Assembly (NCBI GenBank): GCA_019634715.1
Contig: JAHCAU010000016.1
Coordinates: forward strand, 62,001 to 126,000
Length of the DNA: 64,000 nucleotides
Source of the DNA: Lysobacter sp.
GTDB lineage: Bacteria; Pseudomonadota; Gammaproteobacteria; Xanthomonadales; Xanthomonadaceae
Reading direction: 5' to 3'
This document shows, one piece after another, positions 48,074 to 56,123 of this stretch. The notes under the pieces are model-generated. The model saw only the letters and a list, made by a program, of their open reading frames with translations, was not told the origin of the DNA and made no database searches. The position numbers and the translations under genes are program-made. How positions within the stretch are numbered: the first letter of the stretch is position 1; every line of letters starts with the position of its first letter.

Positions 48074-48721
48074 CTATTTCGGCGCGTGCTGCGCCATCAG
48101 GGCCACGATCTGCTGGGCGCCGGAGTTGCGTCCCAGGTGCAGTTCGATCGGCGCGGCCTGGCCGGACAGCCAGATGCGCAGCTCCGCTTCCAGATCGAAA
48201 TGCCCGGCGGTCTCCAGCGAGAACATGGTGATCGCGCGATACGGGATGCTGCGGTACTCGGTCTTCTTTCCGGTCACGCCCTGCTTGTTGGCTAGAGCGT
48301 GTCATGCCCTTTTTCGTATGCCGCGTTGCGCAGCCTGTGGCGCCGAGACAAGGTTCCGTGGCGCAGTCCTTGGCTGGTGGCCAAGGCCAGCCACGGGCCG
48401 CAGGATCGGTGCCACAGGGGCGCAACCCGGAGGGAAGGCCGTCCGGGGGCGCGATCCGGCGTTGCGCACCTTGCCAAGGCGGCCAGCCTTGGCGGCGGCG
48501 CGCGCCTTGGCTCACGCCCCCGGACGACCTTCGGGGCACACGAAAAAGGGCATGACACGCTCTGGAATCAGGCGGCGGTCGGTGAACACGATCAGGTCGC
48601 GGATCAGCGCGAAGGCTCTCTGAAGGGTTTCTCCGGGCGCGAGCAGCGGCGCGAATTCCTCGTGCAGGTCGTCGATCTTCTTTTCGCCGGCGTGGCCGAG
48701 CAGTGCATCGAGCAGGCCCAT
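48074..48721 (-). pseudogene. bacterial PH-domain protein gene interrupted by a 270-bp element
   Basis: The 5' part from ATG 48721 encodes MGLLDALLGHAGEKKIDDLH and continues to FTDRRLI, the start of a bacterial PH-domain (YxxG-type) protein. The frame then enters foreign sequence and stops at 48512 after 69 residues. The 3' part beyond the insert (about 48291 to 48074) encodes GVTGKKTEYRSIPYRAITMF to the natural end. Joined, the two parts make a normal protein of about 125 aa. Such proteins are small cytoplasmic PH-fold proteins of unknown role. As sequenced the gene is broken. Confidence 0.8.
48294..48563. mobile_element. MITE-like element with 24-bp perfect terminal inverted repeats
   Basis: The first 24 bases (48294-48317, AGAGCGTGTCATGCCC onward) and the last 24 (48540-48563) are exact reverse complements. 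The 270-bp interior is GC-rich with further internal inverted repeats around the TTGGC/GCCAAGG sequences and has no transposase. It splits the PH-domain gene. Target-site duplication could not be identified with certainty. Mobilisation in trans by a related IS is inferred. Confidence 0.75.
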
Positions 48722-48756
48722 GGTGTCGTGTCCTCGATGGGGGGGATGCGGTGTGG

Positions 48757-50907
48757 TCAGCGCTCGCGGCCCGGCGTGCCGCGCGCGCGCGTCGGTGCGG
48801 GCGCGGGCTTGGTGGCCGGCGCGGGCTGCGCGGCGGCCGGGGTCTCCGGCAGGTCCGGCGGCAGCGGGCAGGCGAAGGATTTGCGGGTATCGACCATGCG
48901 CCCGGCCAGGCGGTCGGTGATCGGCATGGCGGCGCGGTTGAGCCTCCAGTCGTAGATCACGCTGAAGGCGAGGATGCGCGCCACGTAGTCGCGGGTTTCC
49001 TTGTAGCTGATGGTCTCGATCCAGAAATCCGCGTCCATGCCCGGGCGCTGCGACTGCCAGCGCGCCACCGGCGCGGGGCCGGCGTTGTAGGCGGCGATGG
49101 CGACGTAGGTCTGGCCGTACTTGTCCTCCAGCTCGCGCAGGTAGGCGGTGCCGAGCTGGATGTTGAACTCCGGCTCGTAGAGGCTGTCGCCGCCGCGCCA
49201 GGGCAGGCCCAGGCGCTTGGCGATGCCGGCGCCGGTGCTCGGCAGTACCTGCATCAGGCCGCGCGCGTCGGCATGCGAGCGCGCCTTCGGGTTGAACACG
49301 CTTTCGGCGCGGATTTCGGCGGCGACCCAGGTGGGGTCGATGTCGTGCTTCGCGGCCTCGCGACGGATCACCGCGTCGTGGTGCAGCGGGAAGCGCAGGT
49401 GGTACAGCCGCAGTTCGTCCGGATACGACTTGCCGCCGACGTTGACCAGGCCGAACACGCCGCGGTCGAACCAGCCGTTGTCCTGGGCGATCTCGACGGC
49501 GAGGATGCGCTGCTCGGGCGTGAACCGCGACAGCGCCTCGCTCCATTCGCGTTCGGCCCAGGCGCCGCGCTCGATGCGGTACAGCTGCATCGCGCGCTGA
49601 ATCGCCGGGTCGCGCGCCACCGCCGATTTCGCGGCGTGGTCCGGCTTCGGTTCGATCGGGCACAGCGCGTAGGGCGCGCCGATGCGATCGGCGGCGAGGA
49701 AGCCATGGAACTCGGGCTTGGTGGCGGCATCGCGGAACAGGATCGCGGCGTTGGCCTTGTCGCCGTCGATCTCCAGCAGTCGCGCCTCGAAATAGCGCCA
49801 GCGCGAATCGCGGCGCATCTTCCGGCCGGGTTCGGTGTCGCCCATCTTGCGGATCGCCGCGAGCGCGCCCTTCCAGTCCGAGCGTGCGATCGCTTCGCGC
49901 ACGCGCCATTCGTGCAGCTTGTCGTCGTAGGCGACATCGGGTACGGCAGCGAGCCGGCTCGCGGAACCCGGGCCGTACGAGGCCACGGTCCACAGCGCGG
50001 CCTGGTAGAGCGCACGTCCGCGCTCGGCATCGTCCAGGCCCAGGGCTTGCGTGAATTTCGGCAGCTGCGTGTCGACCGACGCCGGAGAGGCCTTGGCCTG
50101 GCGGGCGAGACCGTGCGAGGCGACCAGGCGGCTTCGCGGGGTCTTCGGCCAGTTCAACGCGCGGTCATGCGGCGTGTCGATGAAGGCGGCGTAGTCGTTG
50201 GCCAGCGCGAACTCCTCGACGGGCAGGCCCCGTGCTGCGGCACGCATCACTGCCGGCTGCCACTCGGCGGCGGCCTTTTCGATCCGCTCCCAGCGCAGCG
50301 CCGGGGGCAGGCCGCCGCGCGCGGCGAGCACCGCCATCGGCGCGTCGCATTCGTTCGGCAGCGACTTGCCGGTGGCGCGCCACAGCGCCTGCGCGTCGGC
50401 GGTCCAGTCGGCGTCGGTCTGGCCCAGGGCCTGGCGTGCGTTGAGCTCGGCGCAGCGCAGGGCCGTCGACTTGACGGTCGGCGCCCAGGCCGCGCGGAAC
50501 GCCGGCCAGTCCTCGCGCTTGGCCAGCGTCGCCAGCCACTGGTCGCGGAAGGTCTCGCCCACGGCATCGCCGCGATGGCGCTGGAGGAAGTCCTGCGCGG
50601 CGGCGGTGGGCAGGGTGTCGATGCGGCGGCGCAGGCCGGCGTACTCGACCCAGCCGGCCAGCGGATGCGACACGGGCAGCGGGGCGTCGTCGGGCGTGCC
50701 GCGCTCGGCGGCCTGGATGGCGGCGCGCGCGCTGGCGAGTTCGGCGGCGCTGCCGATCAGGATCGGCGTGCTCGCTGCGCCGGGCGCGGCCCGGCCGGGC
50801 GAGGCATCGCGCGCACCGGTGGCGGCCTGCTGGCGGGGCGTGGCGGTCGGCGCGGCGAACAATGCCGCGCACAGGGCCGCGCTGGCGGCGATCAGGGGGA
50901 ATTTCAT
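48757..50907 (-). CDS. slt: soluble lytic murein transglycosylase (Slt70 type)
   Basis: The 716-aa protein starts MKFPLIAASAALCAALFAAP, a signal peptide. A long superhelical region (about 60-520) rich in Ala and Arg leads to a C-terminal lysozyme-like SLT domain: AAEIRAESVFNPKARSHADA with catalytic Glu, ARGLMQVLPSTG, and AIAAYNAGPAPVARW. The last 40 residues are a Pro/Ala tail. It cuts glycan strands to 1,6-anhydro products in the periplasm. It is 53 bases downstream of the ATP-grasp gene on the same strand but is a general envelope enzyme. Confidence 0.93.
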   Translation of the reverse strand: MKFPLIAASAALCAALFAAPTATPRQQAATGARDASPGRAAPGAASTPILIGSAAELASARAAIQAAERGTPDDAPLPVSHPLAGWVEYAGLRRRIDTLPTAAAQDFLQRHRGDAVGETFRDQWLATLAKREDWPAFRAAWAPTVKSTALRCAELNARQALGQTDADWTADAQALWRATGKSLPNECDAPMAVLAARGGLPPALRWERIEKAAAEWQPAVMRAAARGLPVEEFALANDYAAFIDTPHDRALNWPKTPRSRLVASHGLARQAKASPASVDTQLPKFTQALGLDDAERGRALYQAALWTVASYGPGSASRLAAVPDVAYDDKLHEWRVREAIARSDWKGALAAIRKMGDTEPGRKMRRDSRWRYFEARLLEIDGDKANAAILFRDAATKPEFHGFLAADRIGAPYALCPIEPKPDHAAKSAVARDPAIQRAMQLYRIERGAWAEREWSEALSRFTPEQRILAVEIAQDNGWFDRGVFGLVNVGGKSYPDELRLYHLRFPLHHDAVIRREAAKHDIDPTWVAAEIRAESVFNPKARSHADARGLMQVLPSTGAGIAKRLGLPWRGGDSLYEPEFNIQLGTAYLRELEDKYGQTYVAIAAYNAGPAPVARWQSQRPGMDADFWIETISYKETRDYVARILAFSVIYDWRLNRAAMPITDRLAGRMVDTRKSFACPLPPDLPETPAAAQPAPATKPAPAPTRARGTPGRER

Positions 50908-50960
50908 GCGCGGACTATAACGAAGCCTGCGCGTGAGGTCAGTCACGAATCGGTGATGGT

Positions 50961-51773
50961 TCAGCTCGGTGCGGTGGACCTGCGGCGGCGAACCGGCCTG
51001 CCCTCCGCCACGGCCCGGGCGAAGGCGTCGGCCAGGCGGCGCAGGGCTTCGCGGCGCTGCGCGGGCGTCCAGCGATGGCGATAGGCGATGCCCATGCCGG
51101 CGGGGGTCTTGTTGGCGTCGATGATGTACAGGCGGCCGTCGGCGTCGTCGCGCAGCACGTCGAGTTCGCCGAAGTCCAGGCCCAGCGTGTCGCAGACGGC
51201 GAGGATCTTCCGCTGTTCGTCTTCGCTGAACAGGGCGTCGGTCTCGACCAGCCGGCAGGCGGTCGCCTCGGTCTTGAGGTGCTCGACGATCGGCGCGCGA
51301 TCCAGCACGTAGCACAGCGGCAGGGCGCCGGCGATCACCGGCACCCGGTAGTTCACGGTGCGGCCCTGCTCGGTGCAGGGAATCAGGCGCTGATAGACCA
51401 TGCGCGGGTCCGGGTCGTCGACGGGGCAATCGGCCACGCCGCCGCGGCCGCGCGCGTTCTCGTCGGTCTTCACCGCGCAGCGACCGTGCCAGGTGCGCGG
51501 GTCGACCTCCGCGCCATGGCCGAAAATCGCGCGCTGTACGGCATCGACGTGACGCTTGCTGATGTCGGTGCAGTCGATGTTCCATACCGGCATGCGCCCG
51601 GCGAGCGCATCGAGCATCGGGTCGGCGTCCATCCAGGTGCGATCGGCCCAGTGCACGGCGACGTCGAAGCCTTCCTCCGGCGACAGTACGCCCTGCCACT
51701 CGAGTTCGTGCAGCAGGGCAACGAGGGTGTAGCCCTCCATGGTCGGGAATTCGGGATGAAACAGCACGCGCAT
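50961..51773 (-). CDS. ATP-grasp domain protein
   Basis: The 270-aa protein has an ATP-grasp-like C-terminal two thirds: MVYQRLIPCTEQGRTVNYRV at about 125-144, then DFGELDVLRDDADGRLYIID and ANKTPAG at about 200-226, where Glu, Asp219 and Asn221 would bind Mg-ATP. ATP-grasp ligases join a carboxylate to an amine or thiol through an acyl phosphate. The closest subtype is not recognised, and it is shorter than peptide-ligating RimK enzymes. It is the last gene of the putative biosynthetic run, 36 bases after the sulfotransferase gene. A ribosome-binding site (GCGAGG) precedes ATG 51773. Confidence 0.75.
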   Translation of the reverse strand: MRVLFHPEFPTMEGYTLVALLHELEWQGVLSPEEGFDVAVHWADRTWMDADPMLDALAGRMPVWNIDCTDISKRHVDAVQRAIFGHGAEVDPRTWHGRCAVKTDENARGRGGVADCPVDDPDPRMVYQRLIPCTEQGRTVNYRVPVIAGALPLCYVLDRAPIVEHLKTEATACRLVETDALFSEDEQRKILAVCDTLGLDFGELDVLRDDADGRLYIIDANKTPAGMGIAYRHRWTPAQRREALRRLADAFARAVAEGRPVRRRRSTAPS

Positions 51774-51809
51774 GGGAGGCCTCGCAGGAAGGAACGTCGC
51801 GAACGTGGG

Positions 51810-52538
51810 TCAGTCGAACACGTGGGCCAGCGGCGTGCCCGCGAGCGCGCGGCGCAGCGCGCTCGCGTTGGCCAGCAGGCGGTCCAGCGGTTCGGGATTC
51901 TGGCGGACGCTGCGCGTGCGCAGCGGCTGCGGGCGCAGGCCGAGGAAGGCGAGCAGCCGCGCCTGTTCGTCGGGATCGAACAGCCATTCGTAGCGCACCG
52001 GCAGCGACGATTGGCCGCTGCGCAGCAGGACGGCATCGATCCCGGCGTGGAACGCATCGACGCGCGCGGTGTATTCCGCCAGCTCATCGGGTTCGACGTG
52101 CACGCGCGGTCGCGCCAGGGGGGGCGCGTCGTCGTAGGCTTCCCAGCGGCCGGTGGCGCCGGCGATGCGTTCGGAGACCAGCTGGCGCAGCGGGTTGTGG
52201 CGGCGCAGGAGGATCTTGGCGACGCCGCTGTCGGCGAGCACATGCGCGAGCACGTCCGGCGCCTGGTCGGGCGTCATCTTGAAGCCCACGGCCTGCGCGC
52301 CGCGCGCATCGCGCCAGATGCGGTCGAGGAAGCCGAGCGGGTGGCGGTCGCGCGCGGCGAGCGCGTCGGTCGTCGCGGCCTCGTCGCGTTCGTCCAGCAC
52401 GGTGAAGATGCCGTCCGGATTGAACAGCTCGTGATGGCAGCGCACGTCGGGATGGCTGCCGAGCAGCGAGCACAGCAGGTTGCTGCCGCTGCGCCGCGCG
52501 GCGAGGATCACGAAGCGGCGCGGCAGGGTGCCGGTCAT
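51810..52538 (-). CDS. sulfotransferase (Stf0/NodH-like)
   Basis: The 242-aa protein begins MTGTLPRRFVILAARRSGSN. The RRSGSNLLCSLLGSHP segment at about 15-30 is the PAPS 5'-phosphosulfate loop of the Stf0/NodH group, and ILLRRHNPLRQLVSERIA at about 135 fits the 3'-phosphate loop (Arg-x-n-Ser). Such enzymes move sulfate from PAPS to a sugar hydroxyl or other small acceptor. The acceptor here is unknown. Only four bases separate it from the WD40 gene. Confidence 0.82.
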   Translation of the reverse strand: MTGTLPRRFVILAARRSGSNLLCSLLGSHPDVRCHHELFNPDGIFTVLDERDEAATTDALAARDRHPLGFLDRIWRDARGAQAVGFKMTPDQAPDVLAHVLADSGVAKILLRRHNPLRQLVSERIAGATGRWEAYDDAPPLARPRVHVEPDELAEYTARVDAFHAGIDAVLLRSGQSSLPVRYEWLFDPDEQARLLAFLGLRPQPLRTRSVRQNPEPLDRLLANASALRRALAGTPLAHVFD

Positions 52539-52542
52539 GCGG

Positions 52543-54459
52543 TCAGTCCCGTCCGGGCGCCGGCCGCTGCCGCATCGCGCGCAGCTCGCCGACGACTTCG
52601 AGCGTGTCGCTGCGCACGCGGTAGCAGGCACCGTCGTAGGACGAGGCCAGCAGGTGCGTGCCGCTGGCGTCGGCGCGCGCGACCGCGCTGATGCCGTTGG
52701 TGGCGATGGCCTTGCGCAGGATGGTGCGCGTCGGCAGGTCCACGCGCAGAAGCTCGCCCCAGTAATTCGAGACCACCACGGTGTCGCGGTCGACGAAGCA
52801 CAGGCCCTTCGGCGAACGCCGGCCCAGGTCGAAGGCATCGAGCAGCACGCCGTCGTCCAGCCGGTAGAACAGCAGGTGGAAATCGCGGCCGGTGGTGGCG
52901 AGGAAGTCGCCGCTCGGGTCGAGGTCGAGGTCGTCGATGATCGCGGTGTGACCGGCGAAGCGATGCAGCAGGTGGCCGTCGAAATCCCAGGACGTGAGCA
53001 CGCCGTCGGCGCTGCAGCTCACGCCGATGCGCCGGGTCGGATGCAGGCGCAGCGCTTTCACCGCGTTGTCGTGGTGCGCGAAGCGTGCGAGCGGCGTGCC
53101 TTCGCGATCGGTGCGCACGATCGCGCCGGAATAGCAGGCGACGAACAGCGTATCTTCGCCATGCGCCGTCGTGGTGCCGCGCACGCAGTTGATCGGGCCT
53201 TCGCCGAGGTGATGCCAGGTCGCGGCGACCGGTACGCCATCGCCATCGCGTTCGAACACATGCAGGTGCTGGTCGTGCGCACCGCAGACCACGCGATGGC
53301 CGCCGTCGCGGCTGGTCACCGCGTTCATCAGCATGCGTCCGGTGCCCGGCGTGGCCTGCGCGAGCCAGTGCGCACCCTCGTCGCCGAAGCGGCCGATGCG
53401 CAGGTGCCCTGCGTCGTTCACGGTCGCGAAGCCGTGGTCGTCGATGGCAGCGATGTCGTTGAAGCAATCGTTGCCGAGCGTGCCCTGCGATGCGCCCAGT
53501 TCGGTCACGAAGGCGCCGTCGTCGGCGCGCCAGACCAGCACGGTGCCGTCGAAGGTGCCGGCGACGACGTGCGCGCCGTCGCTGGACCAGTTGAACGAAC
53601 GTTCCCACTGGCGAGGGCGCGCTTCCAGGCGCAGGCGATGGCGGAAGTCATCGCCGCTCCACAGATGGATCGCCTGGTCGTAGGCCGCGCTGAGGATGGC
53701 GCCATCGACCGGCGAGCAGGCGACCTTCTTGATGCCGGAGCGATGCGCGGGAATCGCCGCGAGCAGGTCGCCGCTGTGGATCGCGAACACGCGGATGCAG
53801 CCGTCGTCGCAGCCCAGCACCACGCGACCGTGGCGCGGATCGATGGCGCAGGTGTCGGTCTCGGTCTCGAACGGCCCCCACATCCGCACCTGCCGGCCGC
53901 TGGCGATGTCCCACACGCGCAGCGTGCTGTCGTCGCCCGAGGTGTAGAGATGCCGGTCGTCGGCGCAGATGCTGAGCACGTCGCGCTCGTGGCCTTCGAT
54001 CGCGCGGACGATCGCGCCGGTGCGCAGATCCCAGACCAGGATGCGGCGATCGCGCGACACCGAGGCGCCCATGTGCGCGCCGATGAAGCAGAAATCCTCG
54101 ACATCGTCGCTGTGCCCGACCAGGCGCCGCAGGCGCTGGCCGGTGCGTGCGTCCCAGACGATGGCGCTGTAATCCGACGAGACCGAGGCCGCGCGCAGGC
54201 CGTCGTCGGAGACGACGACGCGGTTCGCCAGGTGGTCGTGGTGGCCGAACAGCGTCACTTCGTCGGTGTCGAGATCGAAGCGCGCGATCGCGCCGTCGTA
54301 CGCAGCGGTGAGGATGCGCTGCGTGCCCGGGATCCATGTCGCGGTGGTCACCGGGCCGCGATGGCGGTGGAAGACGAAGGGCGGCGCGTCTGTGCGCGCG
54401 CTGTCGTCGCAGGCGCGATGCTCGGGCGCGAGCGGTGCGATGGCGTCGGTCGTGGTCAT
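52543..54459 (-). CDS. WD40-repeat protein, 638 aa
   Basis: The protein is almost entirely WD40-type beta-propeller: repeats such as GAIARFDLDTDEVTLFGHHD, AIVWDARTGQRLRRLVGHSD, RILVWDLRTGAIVRAIEGHE and TLRVWDIASGRQVRMWG follow from about 60 to 620, enough for one double or two seven-bladed propellers. There is no signal peptide, kinase or caspase domain, so it is probably a cytoplasmic scaffold. A WD40 scaffold embedded in a run of small-molecule-type enzymes is unusual. The ATG at 54459 overlaps the stop of a 20-codon reading frame. Confidence 0.85.
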   Translation of the reverse strand: MTTTDAIAPLAPEHRACDDSARTDAPPFVFHRHRGPVTTATWIPGTQRILTAAYDGAIARFDLDTDEVTLFGHHDHLANRVVVSDDGLRAASVSSDYSAIVWDARTGQRLRRLVGHSDDVEDFCFIGAHMGASVSRDRRILVWDLRTGAIVRAIEGHERDVLSICADDRHLYTSGDDSTLRVWDIASGRQVRMWGPFETETDTCAIDPRHGRVVLGCDDGCIRVFAIHSGDLLAAIPAHRSGIKKVACSPVDGAILSAAYDQAIHLWSGDDFRHRLRLEARPRQWERSFNWSSDGAHVVAGTFDGTVLVWRADDGAFVTELGASQGTLGNDCFNDIAAIDDHGFATVNDAGHLRIGRFGDEGAHWLAQATPGTGRMLMNAVTSRDGGHRVVCGAHDQHLHVFERDGDGVPVAATWHHLGEGPINCVRGTTTAHGEDTLFVACYSGAIVRTDREGTPLARFAHHDNAVKALRLHPTRRIGVSCSADGVLTSWDFDGHLLHRFAGHTAIIDDLDLDPSGDFLATTGRDFHLLFYRLDDGVLLDAFDLGRRSPKGLCFVDRDTVVVSNYWGELLRVDLPTRTILRKAIATNGISAVARADASGTHLLASSYDGACYRVRSDTLEVVGELRAMRQRPAPGRD

Positions 54460-54518
54460 GGTCGCCTCTGCGTGCCGGATGGAATGAAGTCGGGAATGAA
54501 GTTGGTGCTTTGGAACAT
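54456..54518 (-). CDS. possible 20-aa peptide coupled to the WD40 gene
   Basis: ATG 54518 opens a frame reading MFQSTNFIPDFIPSGTQRRP, whose TGA overlaps the WD40 ATG (ATGA). It lies outside the flanking inverted-repeat element. No good ribosome-binding site precedes it. It could be a leader peptide for translational coupling, a precursor peptide, or chance. Confidence 0.25.
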   Translation of the reverse strand: MFQSTNFIPDFIPSGTQRRP

Positions 54519-54532
54519 GGTCGCGTGGCGGG

Positions 54533-54725
54533 CATGCAACCCATCCCCACCCAACCCTCCCCTTGAAGGGGAGGGCTTCAAAGCGCCGCGCTTGTCTCCC
54601 TCCCCCTCAAGGGGGCGAGACGGCGCGCTTGCGAGGCATTGCCTCGCGCGTCGATGAGCGCCCGAGCGCCAGGTGCGAGGGCCGGGCGGGTCGGGGTGGG
54701 GATGGGTTTGATCCTGGGTTGCATG
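54533..54725. repeat. inverted-repeat element in the gap before the WD40 gene
   Basis: The gap 54460-54761 contains an element whose ends match as inverted repeats: CATGCAACCC (54533-54542) with GGGTTGCATG (54716-54725), and ACCCATCCCCACCC (54539-54552) with its complement at 54694-54707. The right end carries eight extra bases between the two matches. Inside, 54555-54575 is a strong hairpin with CCCTCCCC/GGGGAGGG arms, and a CCCCCT/AGGGGG hairpin follows. A 48-codon minus-strand frame (54724-54578, MQPRIKPIPTPTRPALAPGA onward) lies wholly inside it and is probably an artefact. Confidence 0.6.
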
Positions 54726-54761
54726 GTTTCCATCTCCGTATGCGTGTCGTGGCGGACTCGA

Positions 54762-56123
54762 TCAAAACCGGATCGCGGCGTCGCCGACGCGCAGCGGTTC
54801 GTGGATGCCGCCCCGCCAGTCGGCGAGCCGGCGCGCGTAATCGCCGGCGCGGATGCCGCCGACCGGACTGTTGTTGGCATCGGCGCCGAGCAGCCAGGCT
54901 TGCGGTGCGCGCTGCGCGATGGCCTCGATCCAGCGCGCGAACGCGGCCTCGCGTTCGGCATGGCGCAGATGCCACAGCGCGTGCACGGACGAGAAGGCGT
55001 TGCTCCACCACACCGCGGCGGGGCCGGGCGGCGGCGTGCCGATCGCGCGTTCCGGCGCGCGCAGCAGGTCGACTTCGACGTAGCGATGGCGCAGACCGCG
55101 CGTCGCGCGCCAGTGCGCGGCGAAGGCATCGGCGCCGCCCCAGTCGTCGAGTTCACGCGCCCACAGCCGGTCCAGCTCGTCGCGCGCCGGTGCGTCGCCG
55201 CGCGCGGTGGAACTCAGCCAGTAGTGCGTGGCATCCGGTTGCAGCCGCGGCCACAGGAAGCCGGGCAGGTCGCGGCCGTCCCACTGTTCTACCAGCATGC
55301 GACGGAAGGCCAGGGCCTCGCCGCTGTAGTCGAAGAAGGTGAGTTCGGTGGCGTCGGTGAAGCCGTGGCGGCGCAGGATCGCATCGGGCTTGAAGCCGGC
55401 GGCGACGCAGGCCAGCGAGGCCAGCGGCTCGGGATCCGCCACCACGATGTCGTCGTACGATTCGAGATTCCAGATGAACACACCGCGCTGGCACTGGTCG
55501 AGCGTGCGCGCCAGCGACGCGACGAAATCGCCGAGCGGGCGTTCCAGCGTCGCGGTGTCGACCGTGCCGGGCGTCGCACGCAGGGCCTGCGCATGCGCGG
55601 GCCGGTGCGGCTCGAGATCGCGGCTGCAGTGCAGGGCGTCGCCGGGCGCCTCGGCGATGCCGTCGCCGGCACCATCCACTGCGTCGATCATCAGCTGCGG
55701 CGTCTCGCCGACGCGCGCGAGCCGTGGCCGGCCGCGCGCCTGCCAGCGTTCGAGGTCGACCAGCCAGCAGGCGTCGTGCACCACGTCATCGGCGAGCTTG
55801 CGGCCCACGAGCCAGGCGTCGTCGCCGAGCGCGCGAATCAGCACCTCGGCGAGTTCCGGCGCCTCGGCGCCTTTCGGGCGCAGGGTTTCCACGACCAGGT
55901 GGCCGCAGGCCTGCACGAGGCAATGACGCGCACCGCGTTCGGCGGCGAGCGCGAGCAGGCGGTGCGGGTCGCGATCCTCGAGGATCGGACCGGCGTAGGA
56001 CCAGCGCGACCAGGCGAAGGTCAGCTCGCGACAGCGTTCGGCAAGCGCGGCGTCGTCGAAGCGGTCGCGGGTGTCGAGCACGCCATAGACGAAGGGCGCG
56101 CCGACGAAGGATGCGCCGCTCAC
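54762..56123 (-). CDS. unrecognised protein, 453 aa (possible methyltransferase-like)
   Basis: The protein starts with GTG 56123, overlapping the RibA-RibD fusion stop (TCGTGA), and reads MSGASFVGAPFVYGVLDTRD. I do not recognise the family. There is no signal peptide. The segment FFDYSGEALAFRRMLVEQWD at about 262, then PGFLWPRLQPDATHYWLSST, and WWSNAFSSVHALWHLRH at about 385 resemble the spacing of some SAM-dependent methyltransferase-like proteins, but no clear GxGxG loop is seen. Its tight coupling to the fusion gene suggests work on the same product. Confidence 0.7.
   Translation of the reverse strand: MSGASFVGAPFVYGVLDTRDRFDDAALAERCRELTFAWSRWSYAGPILEDRDPHRLLALAAERGARHCLVQACGHLVVETLRPKGAEAPELAEVLIRALGDDAWLVGRKLADDVVHDACWLVDLERWQARGRPRLARVGETPQLMIDAVDGAGDGIAEAPGDALHCSRDLEPHRPAHAQALRATPGTVDTATLERPLGDFVASLARTLDQCQRGVFIWNLESYDDIVVADPEPLASLACVAAGFKPDAILRRHGFTDATELTFFDYSGEALAFRRMLVEQWDGRDLPGFLWPRLQPDATHYWLSSTARGDAPARDELDRLWARELDDWGGADAFAAHWRATRGLRHRYVEVDLLRAPERAIGTPPPGPAAVWWSNAFSSVHALWHLRHAEREAAFARWIEAIAQRAPQAWLLGADANNSPVGGIRAGDYARRLADWRGGIHEPLRVGDAAIRF

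Noticed and set aside
54578..54724. 48-aa frame as a firm gene
   Set aside because: It lies entirely inside an inverted-repeat element and ends in sequence formed by a hairpin; it is kept only as a low-probability idea in the findings.
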